Source: Pseudomonas nitroreducens
GTDB lineage: Bacteria; Pseudomonadota; Gammaproteobacteria; Pseudomonadales; Pseudomonadaceae
Reading direction: 5' to 3'
Assembly: GCF_014204515.1 (NCBI RefSeq)
Contig: NZ_JACHLI010000038.1
Span: 3,080 to 67,079, forward strand
Length of the DNA: 64,000 nucleotides
The notes beneath the pieces were generated by a model. It saw only the letters and a list, made by a program, of their open reading frames with translations, was not told the DNA's origin and made no database searches. This document shows, in pieces, positions 42,776-51,560 of this stretch; the stretch's first letter is position 1, and every line of letters begins with the position of its first letter. The position numbers and the translations under genes were made by a program.

Positions 42776-43621
42776 TCAGCTATCCACGGCCTCGCGGGGA
42801 TACAGCGCATTGCCGCAGCGCGAACAGAACGCCGCCTCGGCTTCGTGGCTGGCCTTGGCGCAGGCCGGGCAGGGCTTGTCCAGCGCGCCGGGCGTGCGCT
42901 CCTGGCGCATGGCGTTGTGCAGCTCGGCGCTGAAGATGCCGGTGGGCACGGCGATGATCGAGTAGCCGGTGAGCATCACCAGGCTGGCAATCGCCTGGCC
43001 CAGCGGAGTCTTCGGCGTGATGTCGCCGAAGCCCACGGTGGTCAGCGTGACTATGGCCCAGTAGATGCCGCGCGGGATGCTGGTGAAGCCATGCTCAGGC
43101 CCCTCGACCACATACATCAGCGAGCCGAACACCGTCACCAGGCTCATCACCGAGACGAAGAACACCGTGATCTTCTGCCGACTGCCGCGCAGCGCGGTGA
43201 GCAGGAAGTCGGCCTGGCGCAGGTACTGGCGCAGCTTGAGGATACGGAAGATGCGCAGCACGCGGATCACCCGCACCGCCAGCAGGTACTGCGCATCGGG
43301 ATAGAAGATGGCGATGACCCCTGGCAGCACCGCCAGCAGGTCCACCAGGCCGTAGAAGCTCAGCGCGTAGCGCAGCGGCTTGGGCGAGCAGTACAGGCGC
43401 AACAGGTACTCGACCAGGAACAGTCCGTTGATCACCCATTCGATGTCGCTGAGCAGGCCGCCGTAGGCGTGGCTGATGTCGTCGACGCTATCGAGGATCA
43501 CCACCAGCAGGCTGGCGAGGATGACGATCAGCAGCGCGCTGTCGAAGCGCCGGCCGGCGACGGTGTCGGACTGGAAGATGACGACGTAGAGGCGCTGGCG
43601 CCAGTTGGGGGAATCGGCCAT
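42776..43621 (-). CDS. Voltage-gated-type potassium channel with zinc ribbon
   Basis: A 281-residue inner-membrane channel. Segments S1-S6 span about residues 25-230. S4 carries regularly spaced arginines in VRVIRVLRIFRILKLRQYLR, and the selectivity filter is TLTTVGFGD, both typical of Kv-type channels. After S6 the C-terminal tail holds two cysteine pairs, CPAC and CSRC (about 248-270), that look like a small zinc ribbon, an unusual addition that may gate or anchor the channel. It is transcribed toward muiA. The homologue in P. aeruginosa is annotated as a probable potassium channel. Confidence 0.92.
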   Translation of the reverse strand: MADSPNWRQRLYVVIFQSDTVAGRRFDSALLIVILASLLVVILDSVDDISHAYGGLLSDIEWVINGLFLVEYLLRLYCSPKPLRYALSFYGLVDLLAVLPGVIAIFYPDAQYLLAVRVIRVLRIFRILKLRQYLRQADFLLTALRGSRQKITVFFVSVMSLVTVFGSLMYVVEGPEHGFTSIPRGIYWAIVTLTTVGFGDITPKTPLGQAIASLVMLTGYSIIAVPTGIFSAELHNAMRQERTPGALDKPCPACAKASHEAEAAFCSRCGNALYPREAVDS

Positions 43622-43698
43622 GGGTGAATCCAGGAGACGGATTCAGACACCTTAGCCGAGATGCGCCGGGGCGACCGCAGCCGCCCCGGCACGCAGGG

Positions 43699-44943
43699 TC
43701 AGGCGCGTTCGCCTGCCGGCGGCTGGTCCACGTCGCCCTCGGCGATGCACGCCGCGGCGGTGAACAGCACGTCGGTGGAGGAGTTCAGCGCGGTCTCGGC
43801 CGAATCCTGGAGGATGCCGATGATGAAGCCGACCGCCACCACCTGCATCGCCACTTCGCTGGAGATGCCGAACAGGCCGCAGGCCAGCGGGATCAGCAGC
43901 AGCGAGCCGCCGGCCACGCCGGAAGCGCCGCAGGCGCAGATCGAGGCGACCACGCTGAGCAGGATGGCGGTGGGCAGGTCCACGGCGATGCCGAGGGTAT
44001 GTACCGCCGCCAGGGTCAGCACGCTGATGGTGATCGCCGCTCCCGCCATGTTGATGGTGGCGCCCAGCGGGATCGACACCGAGTAGGTGTCCTCGTGAAG
44101 CCCTAAGCGTTCGCACAGCTGCAGGTTGACCGGGATGTTGGCCGCCGAGCTGCGGGTGAAGAAGGCGGTGATGCCGCTTTCGCGCAGGCACAGCAGCACC
44201 AGCGGATAGGGGTTGCGGCGGATCTTGGCGAAGACGATCAGCGGGTTGATCACCAGCGCCACGAACAGCATGCAGCCCAGCAGCACGGCCAGCAGGTGCA
44301 GGTAGCCGACCAGTGCCTTGAAGCCGGACTCGGCGATGGTGCCGGCCACCAGGCCGAAGATGCCCAGCGGGGCGAAGGCGATGACCACGCGGACGATCAG
44401 CGTCACTCCGTTGGCCACGTCATCCAGCAGATCGCGGGTAGTCTGGCGGGCGTGGCGCAGGGCAATCCCCAGGCCGATGGCCCAGGCCAGGATGGCGATG
44501 AAGTCCGCCTCCAGCAGCGCCTTCACCGGGTTGGTGGTGACGCTGAACAGCAGCGAGCGCATGACCTCGCCGATGCCGCCGGGCGGCGCCAGTTCGCTGG
44601 TCGGCGCGCTCAGCACCAGGGTCGAGGGGAAGGCGAAGCTGGCCATCACGCCGATCATCGCCGCGGCGAAGGTGCCGATCAGGTACAGCAGGAGGATCGG
44701 CCGGATGTGGGTGCGCTGGCCCTGCTTGTGGTTGGCGATGGAGGCCATCACCAGCACCAGCACGAGCACCGGCGCCACGGCTTTCAGCGCGGAGATGAAC
44801 AGCTTGCCGAGCAGGCCGACCGCCACCGCGCCCTGCGGCCAGAGCACGGCGAGGGCGATGCCGCAGAGCATGCCGATGAAGATGCGCAGGACCAGGCTGG
44901 TGCCCTTGAGCCGCTGCAGGAGAGTGGGAGTTGGAAGCGTCAT
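43699..44943 (-). CDS. sstT: Serine/threonine:sodium symporter SstT
   Basis: A 414-residue inner-membrane carrier of the dicarboxylate/amino acid:cation symporter family. SGITAFFTRSSAANIPVNLQLCERLGLHEDTYSVSIPLGATINMAGAA is the SstT form of the substrate-binding hairpin and helix 7, and ASGVAGGSLLLIPLACGLFGIS that of the second hairpin. It imports L-serine and L-threonine with sodium. Single gene; the length and ends are complete. It is the same superfamily as the broken dctA at 24214 but has a different substrate and could not replace it. Confidence 0.94.
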   Translation of the reverse strand: MTLPTPTLLQRLKGTSLVLRIFIGMLCGIALAVLWPQGAVAVGLLGKLFISALKAVAPVLVLVLVMASIANHKQGQRTHIRPILLLYLIGTFAAAMIGVMASFAFPSTLVLSAPTSELAPPGGIGEVMRSLLFSVTTNPVKALLEADFIAILAWAIGLGIALRHARQTTRDLLDDVANGVTLIVRVVIAFAPLGIFGLVAGTIAESGFKALVGYLHLLAVLLGCMLFVALVINPLIVFAKIRRNPYPLVLLCLRESGITAFFTRSSAANIPVNLQLCERLGLHEDTYSVSIPLGATINMAGAAITISVLTLAAVHTLGIAVDLPTAILLSVVASICACGASGVAGGSLLLIPLACGLFGISSEVAMQVVAVGFIIGILQDSAETALNSSTDVLFTAAACIAEGDVDQPPAGERA

Positions 44944-45149
44944 GACATCTTTCGCTGCGTGGGAATGGGATCGCTCCGGCGGGCCGGAGGCGAAAGGGCG
45001 CGGATTATGCCGTCTGCCTCCGGCAAATGCGCGGTTACCCGTCGATTGATCGGGCAGGTTCTGCTTCAGCAGGTGTCAGGTCGCAGTCTGGACGGCCGTG
45101 TGCGGACCGGCATTGATCCATGCCGGTCGCTTCGGGAATAGGGCGGGGG

Positions 45150-45986
45150 TCAGCCGAGGTCGGCGAAGGCTTCCGGGTCCAGGTCGATGCCGGCGACCCG
45201 CTGCACGGCGCCGCGCATGGTCACCTGGAAGTCATCTTCGACGCGGATTTTCAGCAGGCCGCCGGCCAGGTGCAGGTCGATGTGCTCGTCACACCGACCG
45301 AGCCGCCGCGCCACCGAAGCCGCCGCGCAGCTGCTGGTGCCCGAGGACAGCGTGTAGCCGGCGCCGCGCTCCCAGATTTCCACCCGCAGCGCATCGCGGG
45401 ACAGCCACTGGACGAACTGCACGTTGGTCCGCCGCGGGAACAGCGGGTGGTTCTCCAGCAGCGGGCCGAGGCGGCAGGCCAGCTCGCGGCTGGTCTGATC
45501 GACGAACACCACGCAGTGCGGGTTGCCCATGGACACGGCGTTGATCTTCAACTCCACGCCGTCGACATCCAGGGGATAGTCCAGCGCTTCGGGCGCTTCG
45601 ATCTGCACGGGAATCCTCGCGCAGGCGAACTCGGCGCGGCCCATGGACACCTCCACGCTGCGCCCCTCGTCGAACACCTGGCTGGTGACCGTGCCGCCGG
45701 CGGTAACGATGTCGAACGGCTGTCCGGCCACCAGCCCGCAGTCCCACAGGTAGCGCGAGAAGATGCGCAGGCCGTTGCCGCTCTTCTCCGCTTCGGAGCC
45801 GTCGGGGTTGAGGATGCGCAGGCCGAAGGCGGCGTCGCTGTGGTTGGCCAGCAGGATGCCGTCGGAGCCGATGCCGTGGTGGCGGTCGCAGACGCGACTG
45901 ATCTGCGCTGCCGTCAGGGCGAACGGCGCGTCGCCGGCGTAGACCAGGTAGTCGTTGCCCAGGGCCTGGTATTTCACGAAGTTCAT
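45150..45986 (-). CDS. DapF-like protein lacking both catalytic cysteines
   Basis: A 278-residue member of the diaminopimelate epimerase fold: two mirror-image halves, with GNDYLVYAGD, HHGIGSDGILLA, INAVSMGNPHCVVFVD and IWERGAGYTL all in place. DapF needs two cysteines, one in QCGNGARCF and one in ACGSGACAA. Here the matching sites are KSGNGLRIF (Ser 69) and SSGTSSCAA (Ser 215), so both acid-base thiols are Ser. It should not epimerise diaminopimelate in the normal way and may do another job. It lies 33 bases after a urea transporter gene on the same strand, so the two are likely co-transcribed. The usual dapF of pseudomonads sits elsewhere, near lysA. Confidence 0.85.
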   Translation of the reverse strand: MNFVKYQALGNDYLVYAGDAPFALTAAQISRVCDRHHGIGSDGILLANHSDAAFGLRILNPDGSEAEKSGNGLRIFSRYLWDCGLVAGQPFDIVTAGGTVTSQVFDEGRSVEVSMGRAEFACARIPVQIEAPEALDYPLDVDGVELKINAVSMGNPHCVVFVDQTSRELACRLGPLLENHPLFPRRTNVQFVQWLSRDALRVEIWERGAGYTLSSGTSSCAAASVARRLGRCDEHIDLHLAGGLLKIRVEDDFQVTMRGAVQRVAGIDLDPEAFADLG

Positions 45987-46019
45987 CGGTGCGTTCCGTC
46001 GCCGCAGGAGGGCCCTCGA

Positions 46020-46937
46020 CTATACACGGGGGCCGCTGTTTTCCCTGCGCGGACTTTCCCTGCGCGTAGTGTGCAGTAGTGCCTCCAGAGCACGCTGGCC
46101 GAGGATCACCAGCCAGCAGGCGAGGATGAAGGGCGCGGTGAACGCCGGCAGGCCGACGAGGGCGAAGCAGGGCTGCAGCACGACTGCCAGGGCGATGCCG
46201 CACAGTGGTGCCAGCGGGCTGCGGTAGCGCAGCGACAGGGCGATGCCGGCCAGGGCGCCATTCAGCCCGAGCAACCCGGCCTGAGCGGAGGTTGGCGGCA
46301 GGTCCAGCAGCGGCGCCAGGGCGAGTGCGCCCGCGGCTCCGACAAAAGCCCAGAAGGCGGCGCGACGATCCGCCAGCAGCAGGCCGAGGGCGATGGTCAG
46401 GCCGGCCAGTGGTTCGCCGAGGAAGATCACTTCGCCGAAGCCCAGCGCGGTGGAGTCCAGCAGCGGATTGGCCACGCCGCAGGACAGGCAGGCCAGCCCG
46501 CTAGCCGGCACAAAGCCCAGTGCCTTGCCCAGCGCCACCGACACCCAGCCCAGCAGCACGAAAGCCGAGGTATAGGCCGGCAGGCCGAAGCGTCGGCGCG
46601 ACTGGCGCAGCAGTACGGCCTGGACCGCCACACTGGTGAGGATGGCGGCCACGGTCAGCATCACCAGCCCCAGCGACCACTGGAACTGGAAGGGCAGCAG
46701 CAGGCCGATGAGGATCGGGTTGTAGTCGTGCAGGCCGGCGTCGACGTCCGCCTGCGGCTCGCGCACGAAGCGCGCGGTGAGCGGGCCGAGCAGGGCGCCC
46801 AGCAGCGCGCCGGGCAACAGCTGCGGGGCAGACCAGGCGATGGTCAGCAGCAGGATCAGGCCGAAGCGGGCGTCGGCCTGCAGGTAGATCTGGCCGAAGC
46901 CGATCAGCCGGTTGGGGATGAGCTGGTTCAGGTGCAT
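46020..46937 (-). CDS. Urea transporter (UT family)
   Basis: A 305-residue inner-membrane channel with about ten segments in two repeats. The repeat signature LHDYNPILIGLLLPF (first half) and LLGLNGALAGIALSL (second half), each preceded by a Gln/Phe-rich re-entrant loop, is that of bacterial and animal urea transporters. It lets urea flow down its gradient. No urease or urea ABC gene is in the window. The DapF-like gene follows after 33 bases. The start ATG lies 509 bases from pyk across a repeat-rich gap. Confidence 0.9.
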   Translation of the reverse strand: MHLNQLIPNRLIGFGQIYLQADARFGLILLLTIAWSAPQLLPGALLGALLGPLTARFVREPQADVDAGLHDYNPILIGLLLPFQFQWSLGLVMLTVAAILTSVAVQAVLLRQSRRRFGLPAYTSAFVLLGWVSVALGKALGFVPASGLACLSCGVANPLLDSTALGFGEVIFLGEPLAGLTIALGLLLADRRAAFWAFVGAAGALALAPLLDLPPTSAQAGLLGLNGALAGIALSLRYRSPLAPLCGIALAVVLQPCFALVGLPAFTAPFILACWLVILGQRALEALLHTTRRESPRRENSGPRV

Positions 46938-47062
46938 GGGTTTTCTGGGCAGTTGAAAGTGACTCCGCAGCGCCTCGTTGGGTGTGGAGCTTCAAGGCTC
47001 CATCGGCGGGCGCTGCGTGAGCATTCTGTGACGCTGCCACACGGAGCGGCGCCACGGGTCTG

Positions 47063-47106
47063 GAAAAAGAAAAGAGGTTGCCGGCGGGATCACCGCCAGC
47101 AACCTC
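47063..47106 (-). terminator. Minus-strand terminator downstream of pyk
   Basis: On the minus strand GAGGTTGCTGGCGG, a loop and CCGCCGGCAACCTC are followed by TTTTCTTTTTC. It lies about 340 bases after the pyk stop and before the urea transporter, so it separates the two transcripts. Confidence 0.8.
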
Positions 47107-47309
47107 AAAGTTCCATGGCCAGCTTGGGAGTCGCTGCGTGGGGGCCATGGACCGACAAGCATTCGCTACTGATCAATCACAAGGTCAAACCCGGACGGAC
47201 GGGGACGCGGCCCCGTATTCCCGGCCCCGTCCGTCCGGGAGTGACTCGGTGCGGAGGCACGCGCGTGGGCGTGGCTCCTGAACTCGGTGTTTCTTCGTGT
47301 CTCTTGCTT

Positions 47310-47431
47310 CCCTCTCCCTAACCCTCTCCCTGAAGGGAGAGGGGACAGTTCGGAGTGGTCGGTAACTCTGCAGTTCGCCTGCTGCCGTTCAAGCTCCCTC
47401 TCCCGCTTGCGGGAGAGGGTTGGGGAGAGGG
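47310..47431. repeat. MITE-like palindromic element (family C)
   Basis: Ends CCCTCTCCCTAACCCTCTCC and GGGAGAGGGTTGGGGAGAGG. The interior is only weakly similar to the other copies. Confidence 0.75.
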
Positions 47432-47446
47432 GCTCTCAGGCCTGCA

Positions 47447-48877
47447 TCAAACTTCCAACGCCGGCGCCACCGTCTCGATGCGCAGCATGTTGGTGCTGCC
47501 CGGCTGGCCAAACGGCACGCCGGCGGTGATCACCACGGTGTCCCCACGGCGCGCCATGCGCTGGGCCAGGGCGATGTCCAGGGCGGTGGAGCAGATCTCG
47601 TCGACATGGGCGAGCTGCGCGTTGACCACCGAGTGGACGCCCCAGGCCACGGTCAGGCGGCGGGCGGATTTCAGCTGCGGCGTCAGGCTGAGGATCGGTG
47701 CCTTGGGCCGTTCGCGGGAGGCGCGCAGGGTCGAGGCGCCGGACTCGGTGTAGTTCACCAGCACCGCCACCGGCAGGATGCGGCTGATCCGGCGGATCGC
47801 GCAGCTGATGGCGTCGGAGACGGTGGCGTCCGGTTCCGGGCGGTTGATCTCCAGCGTCGCCTGGTAGTCCGGCTCGGCTTCGACCTGGCGGATGATCTTC
47901 GCCATCATCTCCACCGCTTCACGCGGGTACTGGCCCGAGGCGCTCTCGGCGCTGAGCATCACGCAGTCGGCGCCTTCGCTGACGGCGTTGGCCACGTCGG
48001 TCACCTCGGCGCGGGTCGGCGCCGGGGAGAAGCGCATGGATTCGAGCATCTGCGTCGCCACCACCACCGGGCGGCCGAGCTGGCGGCAGACCTGGATGAT
48101 GCGCTTCTGGATACCCGGCACGCTCTCGGCCGGCATCTCCACGCCGAGGTCGCCACGGGCGACCATGATCGCGTCGGACAGCTTGGCGATGGCTTCGATG
48201 GACTGCACCGCCGAAGGCTTCTCGATCTTCGCCATGAGGAAGGCCTTGTCGCCGATCAGCGCGCGGGCTTCCTCGATGTCCTCGGGGCGCTGCACGAAGG
48301 ACAGCGCCACCCAGTCCACGCCCAGCTCCAGGCCGAAGCTCAGGTCACGGCGATCCTTGGCGGTCAGCGGGCTGAGCTTGAGCACGGCCTCGGGGACGTT
48401 GACGCCCTTGCGGTCGGACAGCTCGCCGCTGTTCATCACGCGGGTTTCGATGGCGTCGCTGTGGGCGTTGAGCACCAGCAGGCGAATCTTGCCGTCGTCC
48501 AGCAGCAGGCTCATGCCCGGCTCCAGCGCCTGGATGATTTCCGGGTGGGGCAGGGTGACACGCTGGGTGTCGCCTGGTGCGTCGTTCAGGTCGAGGGTGA
48601 AGGTCTGGCCCTTCTGCAGTTGCACCGCGCCGTCGGCGAAACGGCCCACGCGCAGCTTCGGACCCTGCAGGTCCATGAGGATGCCGATAGGGTAGTTCAG
48701 CTCGCTTTCCACTTCGCGCACCCAGGCGAAGCGCTGGGCGTGGTCGTCGTATTCGCCGTGGCTGAAGTTCAGGCGGAACAGGTTGGCGCCGGCTTCCACC
48801 AGGGCGCGGATGTCGTCGCGGCTTTTGATCGCCGGGCCCAGGGTGGCGAGAATTTTTACTTTCTTGTCAGGGGTCAT
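47447..48877 (-). CDS. pykF: Pyruvate kinase
   Basis: A 476-residue enzyme that converts phosphoenolpyruvate and ADP to pyruvate and ATP. ILATLGPA near the start, FRLNFSHG, MDLQGPKLRVG, the signature IMVARGDLGVEMP with IEKPSAVQSI (catalytic Lys), and SAESASGQYP are in order. The start overlaps the stop of ttuD by four bases, so the kinase and ttuD are coupled: glycerate is phosphorylated and passes through lower glycolysis to PEP, which PykF then turns to pyruvate. This operon position makes it the glyoxylate-route isoenzyme. Pseudomonads also carry a second gene, pykA, elsewhere. Confidence 0.96.
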   Translation of the reverse strand: MTPDKKVKILATLGPAIKSRDDIRALVEAGANLFRLNFSHGEYDDHAQRFAWVREVESELNYPIGILMDLQGPKLRVGRFADGAVQLQKGQTFTLDLNDAPGDTQRVTLPHPEIIQALEPGMSLLLDDGKIRLLVLNAHSDAIETRVMNSGELSDRKGVNVPEAVLKLSPLTAKDRRDLSFGLELGVDWVALSFVQRPEDIEEARALIGDKAFLMAKIEKPSAVQSIEAIAKLSDAIMVARGDLGVEMPAESVPGIQKRIIQVCRQLGRPVVVATQMLESMRFSPAPTRAEVTDVANAVSEGADCVMLSAESASGQYPREAVEMMAKIIRQVEAEPDYQATLEINRPEPDATVSDAISCAIRRISRILPVAVLVNYTESGASTLRASRERPKAPILSLTPQLKSARRLTVAWGVHSVVNAQLAHVDEICSTALDIALAQRMARRGDTVVITAGVPFGQPGSTNMLRIETVAPALEV

Positions 48878-50145
48878 TTGTCGTTCTCGAGGACCAGGAT
48901 GGCGCGGAAGTCGTTGACGTTGGTGCGGGTCGGCTTGGTGATCACCAGGTCGCCCAGTTCAGCGAAGAAGCCGTAGCCGTTGTTGTTGTCGAGCTCGAGC
49001 AGCGGGTTCAGGCCGGCCTTGAGGGCGCGACTGTAGCTGCACGGACTCATCAGGGCACCGGCGTTGCTTTCCATGCCGTCGATGCCGTCGGTGTCCCCCG
49101 CCAGGGCCCAGATGTTCGGTTCACCTTTCAGGTCGGCGGTGAGGCTGAGGAGAAACTCGGCGTTGCGTCCGCCACGGCCATTGCCGCGCACGGTCACGGT
49201 GGTCTCGCCACCGGAGAGGATCAGGCACGGCGCCTTCAGCGGCTGGCCGTGCTTGCGGATCTGCCGGGCGATGCCGGCGTGGACCTTGGCCACCTCGCGG
49301 GACTCGCCTTCCAGGTCGCCCAGGATCAGCGTCGGAATACCCGCGGCTTCTGCCTTGGCAGCCACCGCGTCGATGGCGTGCTGGGGTGTGGCGATCAGCT
49401 TGAAGTGGCTGCGCGACAGGCACTCGTCACCGGGTTTGACGGTCTCCGAACGCGGGTCTTCCAGCCAGGCGCGCACGTTCGCCGGGATGTCGATGGCATA
49501 GCGCTTGAGGATCGCGAGGGCGTCGGCGGAGGTGGTCGGGTCGCCCACGGTTGGGCCGGACGCGATCACTGTAGCCTCGTCGCCGGGCACGTCGGAAATC
49601 GCGTAGGTGTACACGCTGGCCGGCCAGCAGGCGCGGGCCAGGCGGCCGCCCTTGATGGCGGAGAGGTGCTTGCGCACGCAGTTCATTTCGCTGATGGCGG
49701 CGCCGGATTTCAGCAGGGCCTTGTTCACGCTGCGCTTGTCGTCGAGGCTGATGCCTTCGGCGGGCAGGGCGAGCAGGGCGGAGCCGCCGCCGGAGAGCAG
49801 GAAGATCACCCGGTCGTTCTCGGAAAGGCCGCTGATCAGTTCCAGCACGCGGCGTGCAACGCGCTCGCCGGCATCGTCCGGCACCGGGTGCGAGGCTTCC
49901 ACCACTTCGATGCTGCGGCACTGCGCGCCGTAGCCGTAGGGCGCCACGACGAGGCCTTCGACCTGGCCGTTCCAGTGTTGCTCGGCGACTTCGGCCATGG
50001 CCCCGGCGGCCTTGCCGGCGCCGATGACAATGGTGCGGCCGCCCGTATCGGCGGGCAGGTGCTGCGCCAGTACCTGGGCCGGATGCGCGGCGGCGATGGC
50101 GGTGTCGAACAGCTCGCGCAGGAAGGCGCGTGGGTCGAGGCTCAT
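48874..50145 (-). CDS. ttuD: Glycerate 2-kinase, MOFRL family (TtuD)
   Basis: A 423-residue enzyme of the MOFRL family, annotated as hydroxypyruvate reductase in older databases but acting as glycerate 2-kinase. The N-terminal domain (about 25-270) shows IVIGAGKAAGAMAE, FLLSGGGSALLALP, NKALLKSGAAISEMNCVRKHLSAIKGGRLA and ISDVPGDEATVIASGPT. The C-terminal MOFRL domain has LSGGETTVTVRGNGRGGRNAEFLLS and ALAGDTDGIDGME. ATG 50145 has GGAG upstream; a frame running to 50481 is repeat DNA. It feeds glycerate made by GlxR into glycolysis and overlaps pykF. Confidence 0.93.
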   Translation of the reverse strand: MSLDPRAFLRELFDTAIAAAHPAQVLAQHLPADTGGRTIVIGAGKAAGAMAEVAEQHWNGQVEGLVVAPYGYGAQCRSIEVVEASHPVPDDAGERVARRVLELISGLSENDRVIFLLSGGGSALLALPAEGISLDDKRSVNKALLKSGAAISEMNCVRKHLSAIKGGRLARACWPASVYTYAISDVPGDEATVIASGPTVGDPTTSADALAILKRYAIDIPANVRAWLEDPRSETVKPGDECLSRSHFKLIATPQHAIDAVAAKAEAAGIPTLILGDLEGESREVAKVHAGIARQIRKHGQPLKAPCLILSGGETTVTVRGNGRGGRNAEFLLSLTADLKGEPNIWALAGDTDGIDGMESNAGALMSPCSYSRALKAGLNPLLELDNNNGYGFFAELGDLVITKPTRTNVNDFRAILVLENDK

Positions 50146-50205
50146 GTCAGGCTCCGGTGATTCTGGTTGTGGTGTTCCATGGCTCAGGCTTCTGTCTCGA
50201 GAAAG

Positions 50206-50240
50206 CTCTCTGTCTTCAGAAGACTCTCTGTCTTCAGAAG
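50206..50240 (+). repeat. Tandem 18-base repeat
   Basis: CTCTCTGTCTTCAGAAG occurs at 50206-50222 and again at 50224-50240, separated by one A. Function unknown. Confidence 0.8.
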
Positions 50241-50409
50241 GCTCAGCGATGGAATCGAACATCCCGGCCGGCGAGGCCGTATTCCCTCCGGCCGGGTGTT
50301 CGAGTCGCTTTGCAGCGTGGCGGGCGAGGCCACTCCCATAACTTCGCCCGCCACTTTGCTCGGTGGCGGATAACACCTTTGGCGTTGTTCGCCCTACGTT
50401 TTGCTCTTC

Positions 50410-50491
50410 GTAGGATGGGTGGAGCTTGCGATACCCATCACCCAGGTTTGCAAGGGAGCGATGGGTATCGCTTCGCTCCACGCCATCCTAC
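50410..50491. repeat. Long GTAGGATGGG palindrome (family B)
   Basis: GTAGGATGGGTGGAGCTTGC...ATACCCAT mirrored by ATGGGTATCGCTTCGCTCCA...CCATCCTAC. Confidence 0.85.
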
Positions 50492-50599
50492 GAAGGCGCT
50501 TCGGCGGATAACGCCTGGGGCGTTATCCGCCCTACGTCGGTATTCCCCGCAGGGCGGATGAATCGGAGCGCTTCATGCGCCGATCAACGCGGCGCTTCT

Positions 50600-51490
50600 T
50601 CAGTCCTTGCGGATGGAGAAGTTGGCCATGTGCTCCAGGCCCTTGATCAGGCCGGAGTGGTCCCAGTTGCTGCCGCCGATGGCCGCGCAGGTGCTGAACA
50701 CCTGCTGGGCGTTGGCGGTGTTGGGCAGGTTCAGGCCCAGTTCGCGAGCGCCGGCCAGGGCCAGGTTGAGGTCCTTCTGGTGCAGGCTGATGCGGAAGCC
50801 CGGATCGAAGGTGCCCTTGACCATGCGGTCGCCGTGCACTTCGAGGATGCGCGAGGAGGCGAAGCCGCCCATCAGCGCTTCACGCACCTTGGCCGGGTCG
50901 GCGCCGTTCTTCGCGGCGAACAGCAGGGCTTCGGCGACGGCCTGGATGTTCAGGGCGACGATGATCTGGTTGGCCACCTTGGCGGTCTGGCCGTCGCCAT
51001 TGCCGCCGACGCGGGTGATGTTCTTGCCCATGGCCTGGAACAGCGGCAGGGCGCGTTCGAAGGTGTTCGGGCAGCCGCCGACCATGATGCTCAGGGACGC
51101 GGCCTTGGCGCCGACTTCACCGCCGGAAACCGGGGCGTCCAGGTACTGCGCGCCGGTGGCCTTGATCTTCTCGGCGAAGGTCTTGGTGGCGGTAGGGGAG
51201 ATCGAGCTCATGTCGATCACCACCTTGTTCGGGCCCACGCCTTCGGCGATGCCGTCCTTGCGGAACAGCACGTCTTCCACCTGCGGGGTATCCGGGACCA
51301 TCACGATGATGAACTCGGCTTCCTGGGCGACTTCCTTGGGGTTGGCCAGGCCGATGGCGCCGGCTTCGACCAGGGCTGCCGGAGCGGCATCGTGGTGGGT
51401 GGAAACGAAGATCTGGTGACCGGCTTTCTGCAGGTTCTGCGCCATGGGCAGGCCCATGATGCCGGTGCCGATGAATCCGATTTTGGCCAT
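50600..51490 (-). CDS. glxR: Tartronate semialdehyde reductase
   Basis: A 296-residue NAD(P)H-dependent enzyme of the 3-hydroxyisobutyrate dehydrogenase family that reduces tartronate semialdehyde to D-glycerate. The nucleotide-binding loop IGFIGTGIMGLPMAQNL starts the protein; YLDAPVSGGEVGA (substrate loop) and GGNGDGQTAKVANQI (catalytic Lys) follow. AGGAGAATTCCTC precedes the ATG. It follows hyi on the same strand across a family B palindrome of the 177-base gap, and leads on to ttuD. Substrate assignment rests on the neighbours gcl and hyi. Confidence 0.94.
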   Translation of the reverse strand: MAKIGFIGTGIMGLPMAQNLQKAGHQIFVSTHHDAAPAALVEAGAIGLANPKEVAQEAEFIIVMVPDTPQVEDVLFRKDGIAEGVGPNKVVIDMSSISPTATKTFAEKIKATGAQYLDAPVSGGEVGAKAASLSIMVGGCPNTFERALPLFQAMGKNITRVGGNGDGQTAKVANQIIVALNIQAVAEALLFAAKNGADPAKVREALMGGFASSRILEVHGDRMVKGTFDPGFRISLHQKDLNLALAGARELGLNLPNTANAQQVFSTCAAIGGSNWDHSGLIKGLEHMANFSIRKD

Positions 51491-51560
51491 GAGGAATTCT
51501 CCTGGTTGTTCTTGTTGGGCTTTCGGCTCCCTGCGTACCCAGGGAGTCGTTGAGCAGTCC

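Larger units (their letters stand above)
46938..47446. other. Non-coding gap pyk / urea transporter
   Basis: No gene is supported. The gap holds a minus-strand terminator (47063-47106), a GC-rich inverted pair GGACGGGGACGCGGCCCCGT...CCGGCCCCGTCC near 47194-47236, and a family C element (47310-47431). Confidence 0.65.
50146..50599. other. Repeat-filled gap between glxR and ttuD
   Basis: No gene. There is a two-copy tandem repeat (50206-50240), a family B palindrome (50410-50491) and two copies of another palindrome, GGCGGATAACGCC...GGCGTTATCCGCC near 50508-50540 and a degenerate one near 50363-50395. These could end or weaken transcription from glxR into ttuD. Confidence 0.7.

Noticed and set aside
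45150..45986. Ordinary dapF
   Set aside because: Both catalytic cysteines are serine, so the common annotation as diaminopimelate epimerase is not supported.
50206..50240. CRISPR array
   Set aside because: Only two copies with a one-base spacer, and no cas genes anywhere in the window.
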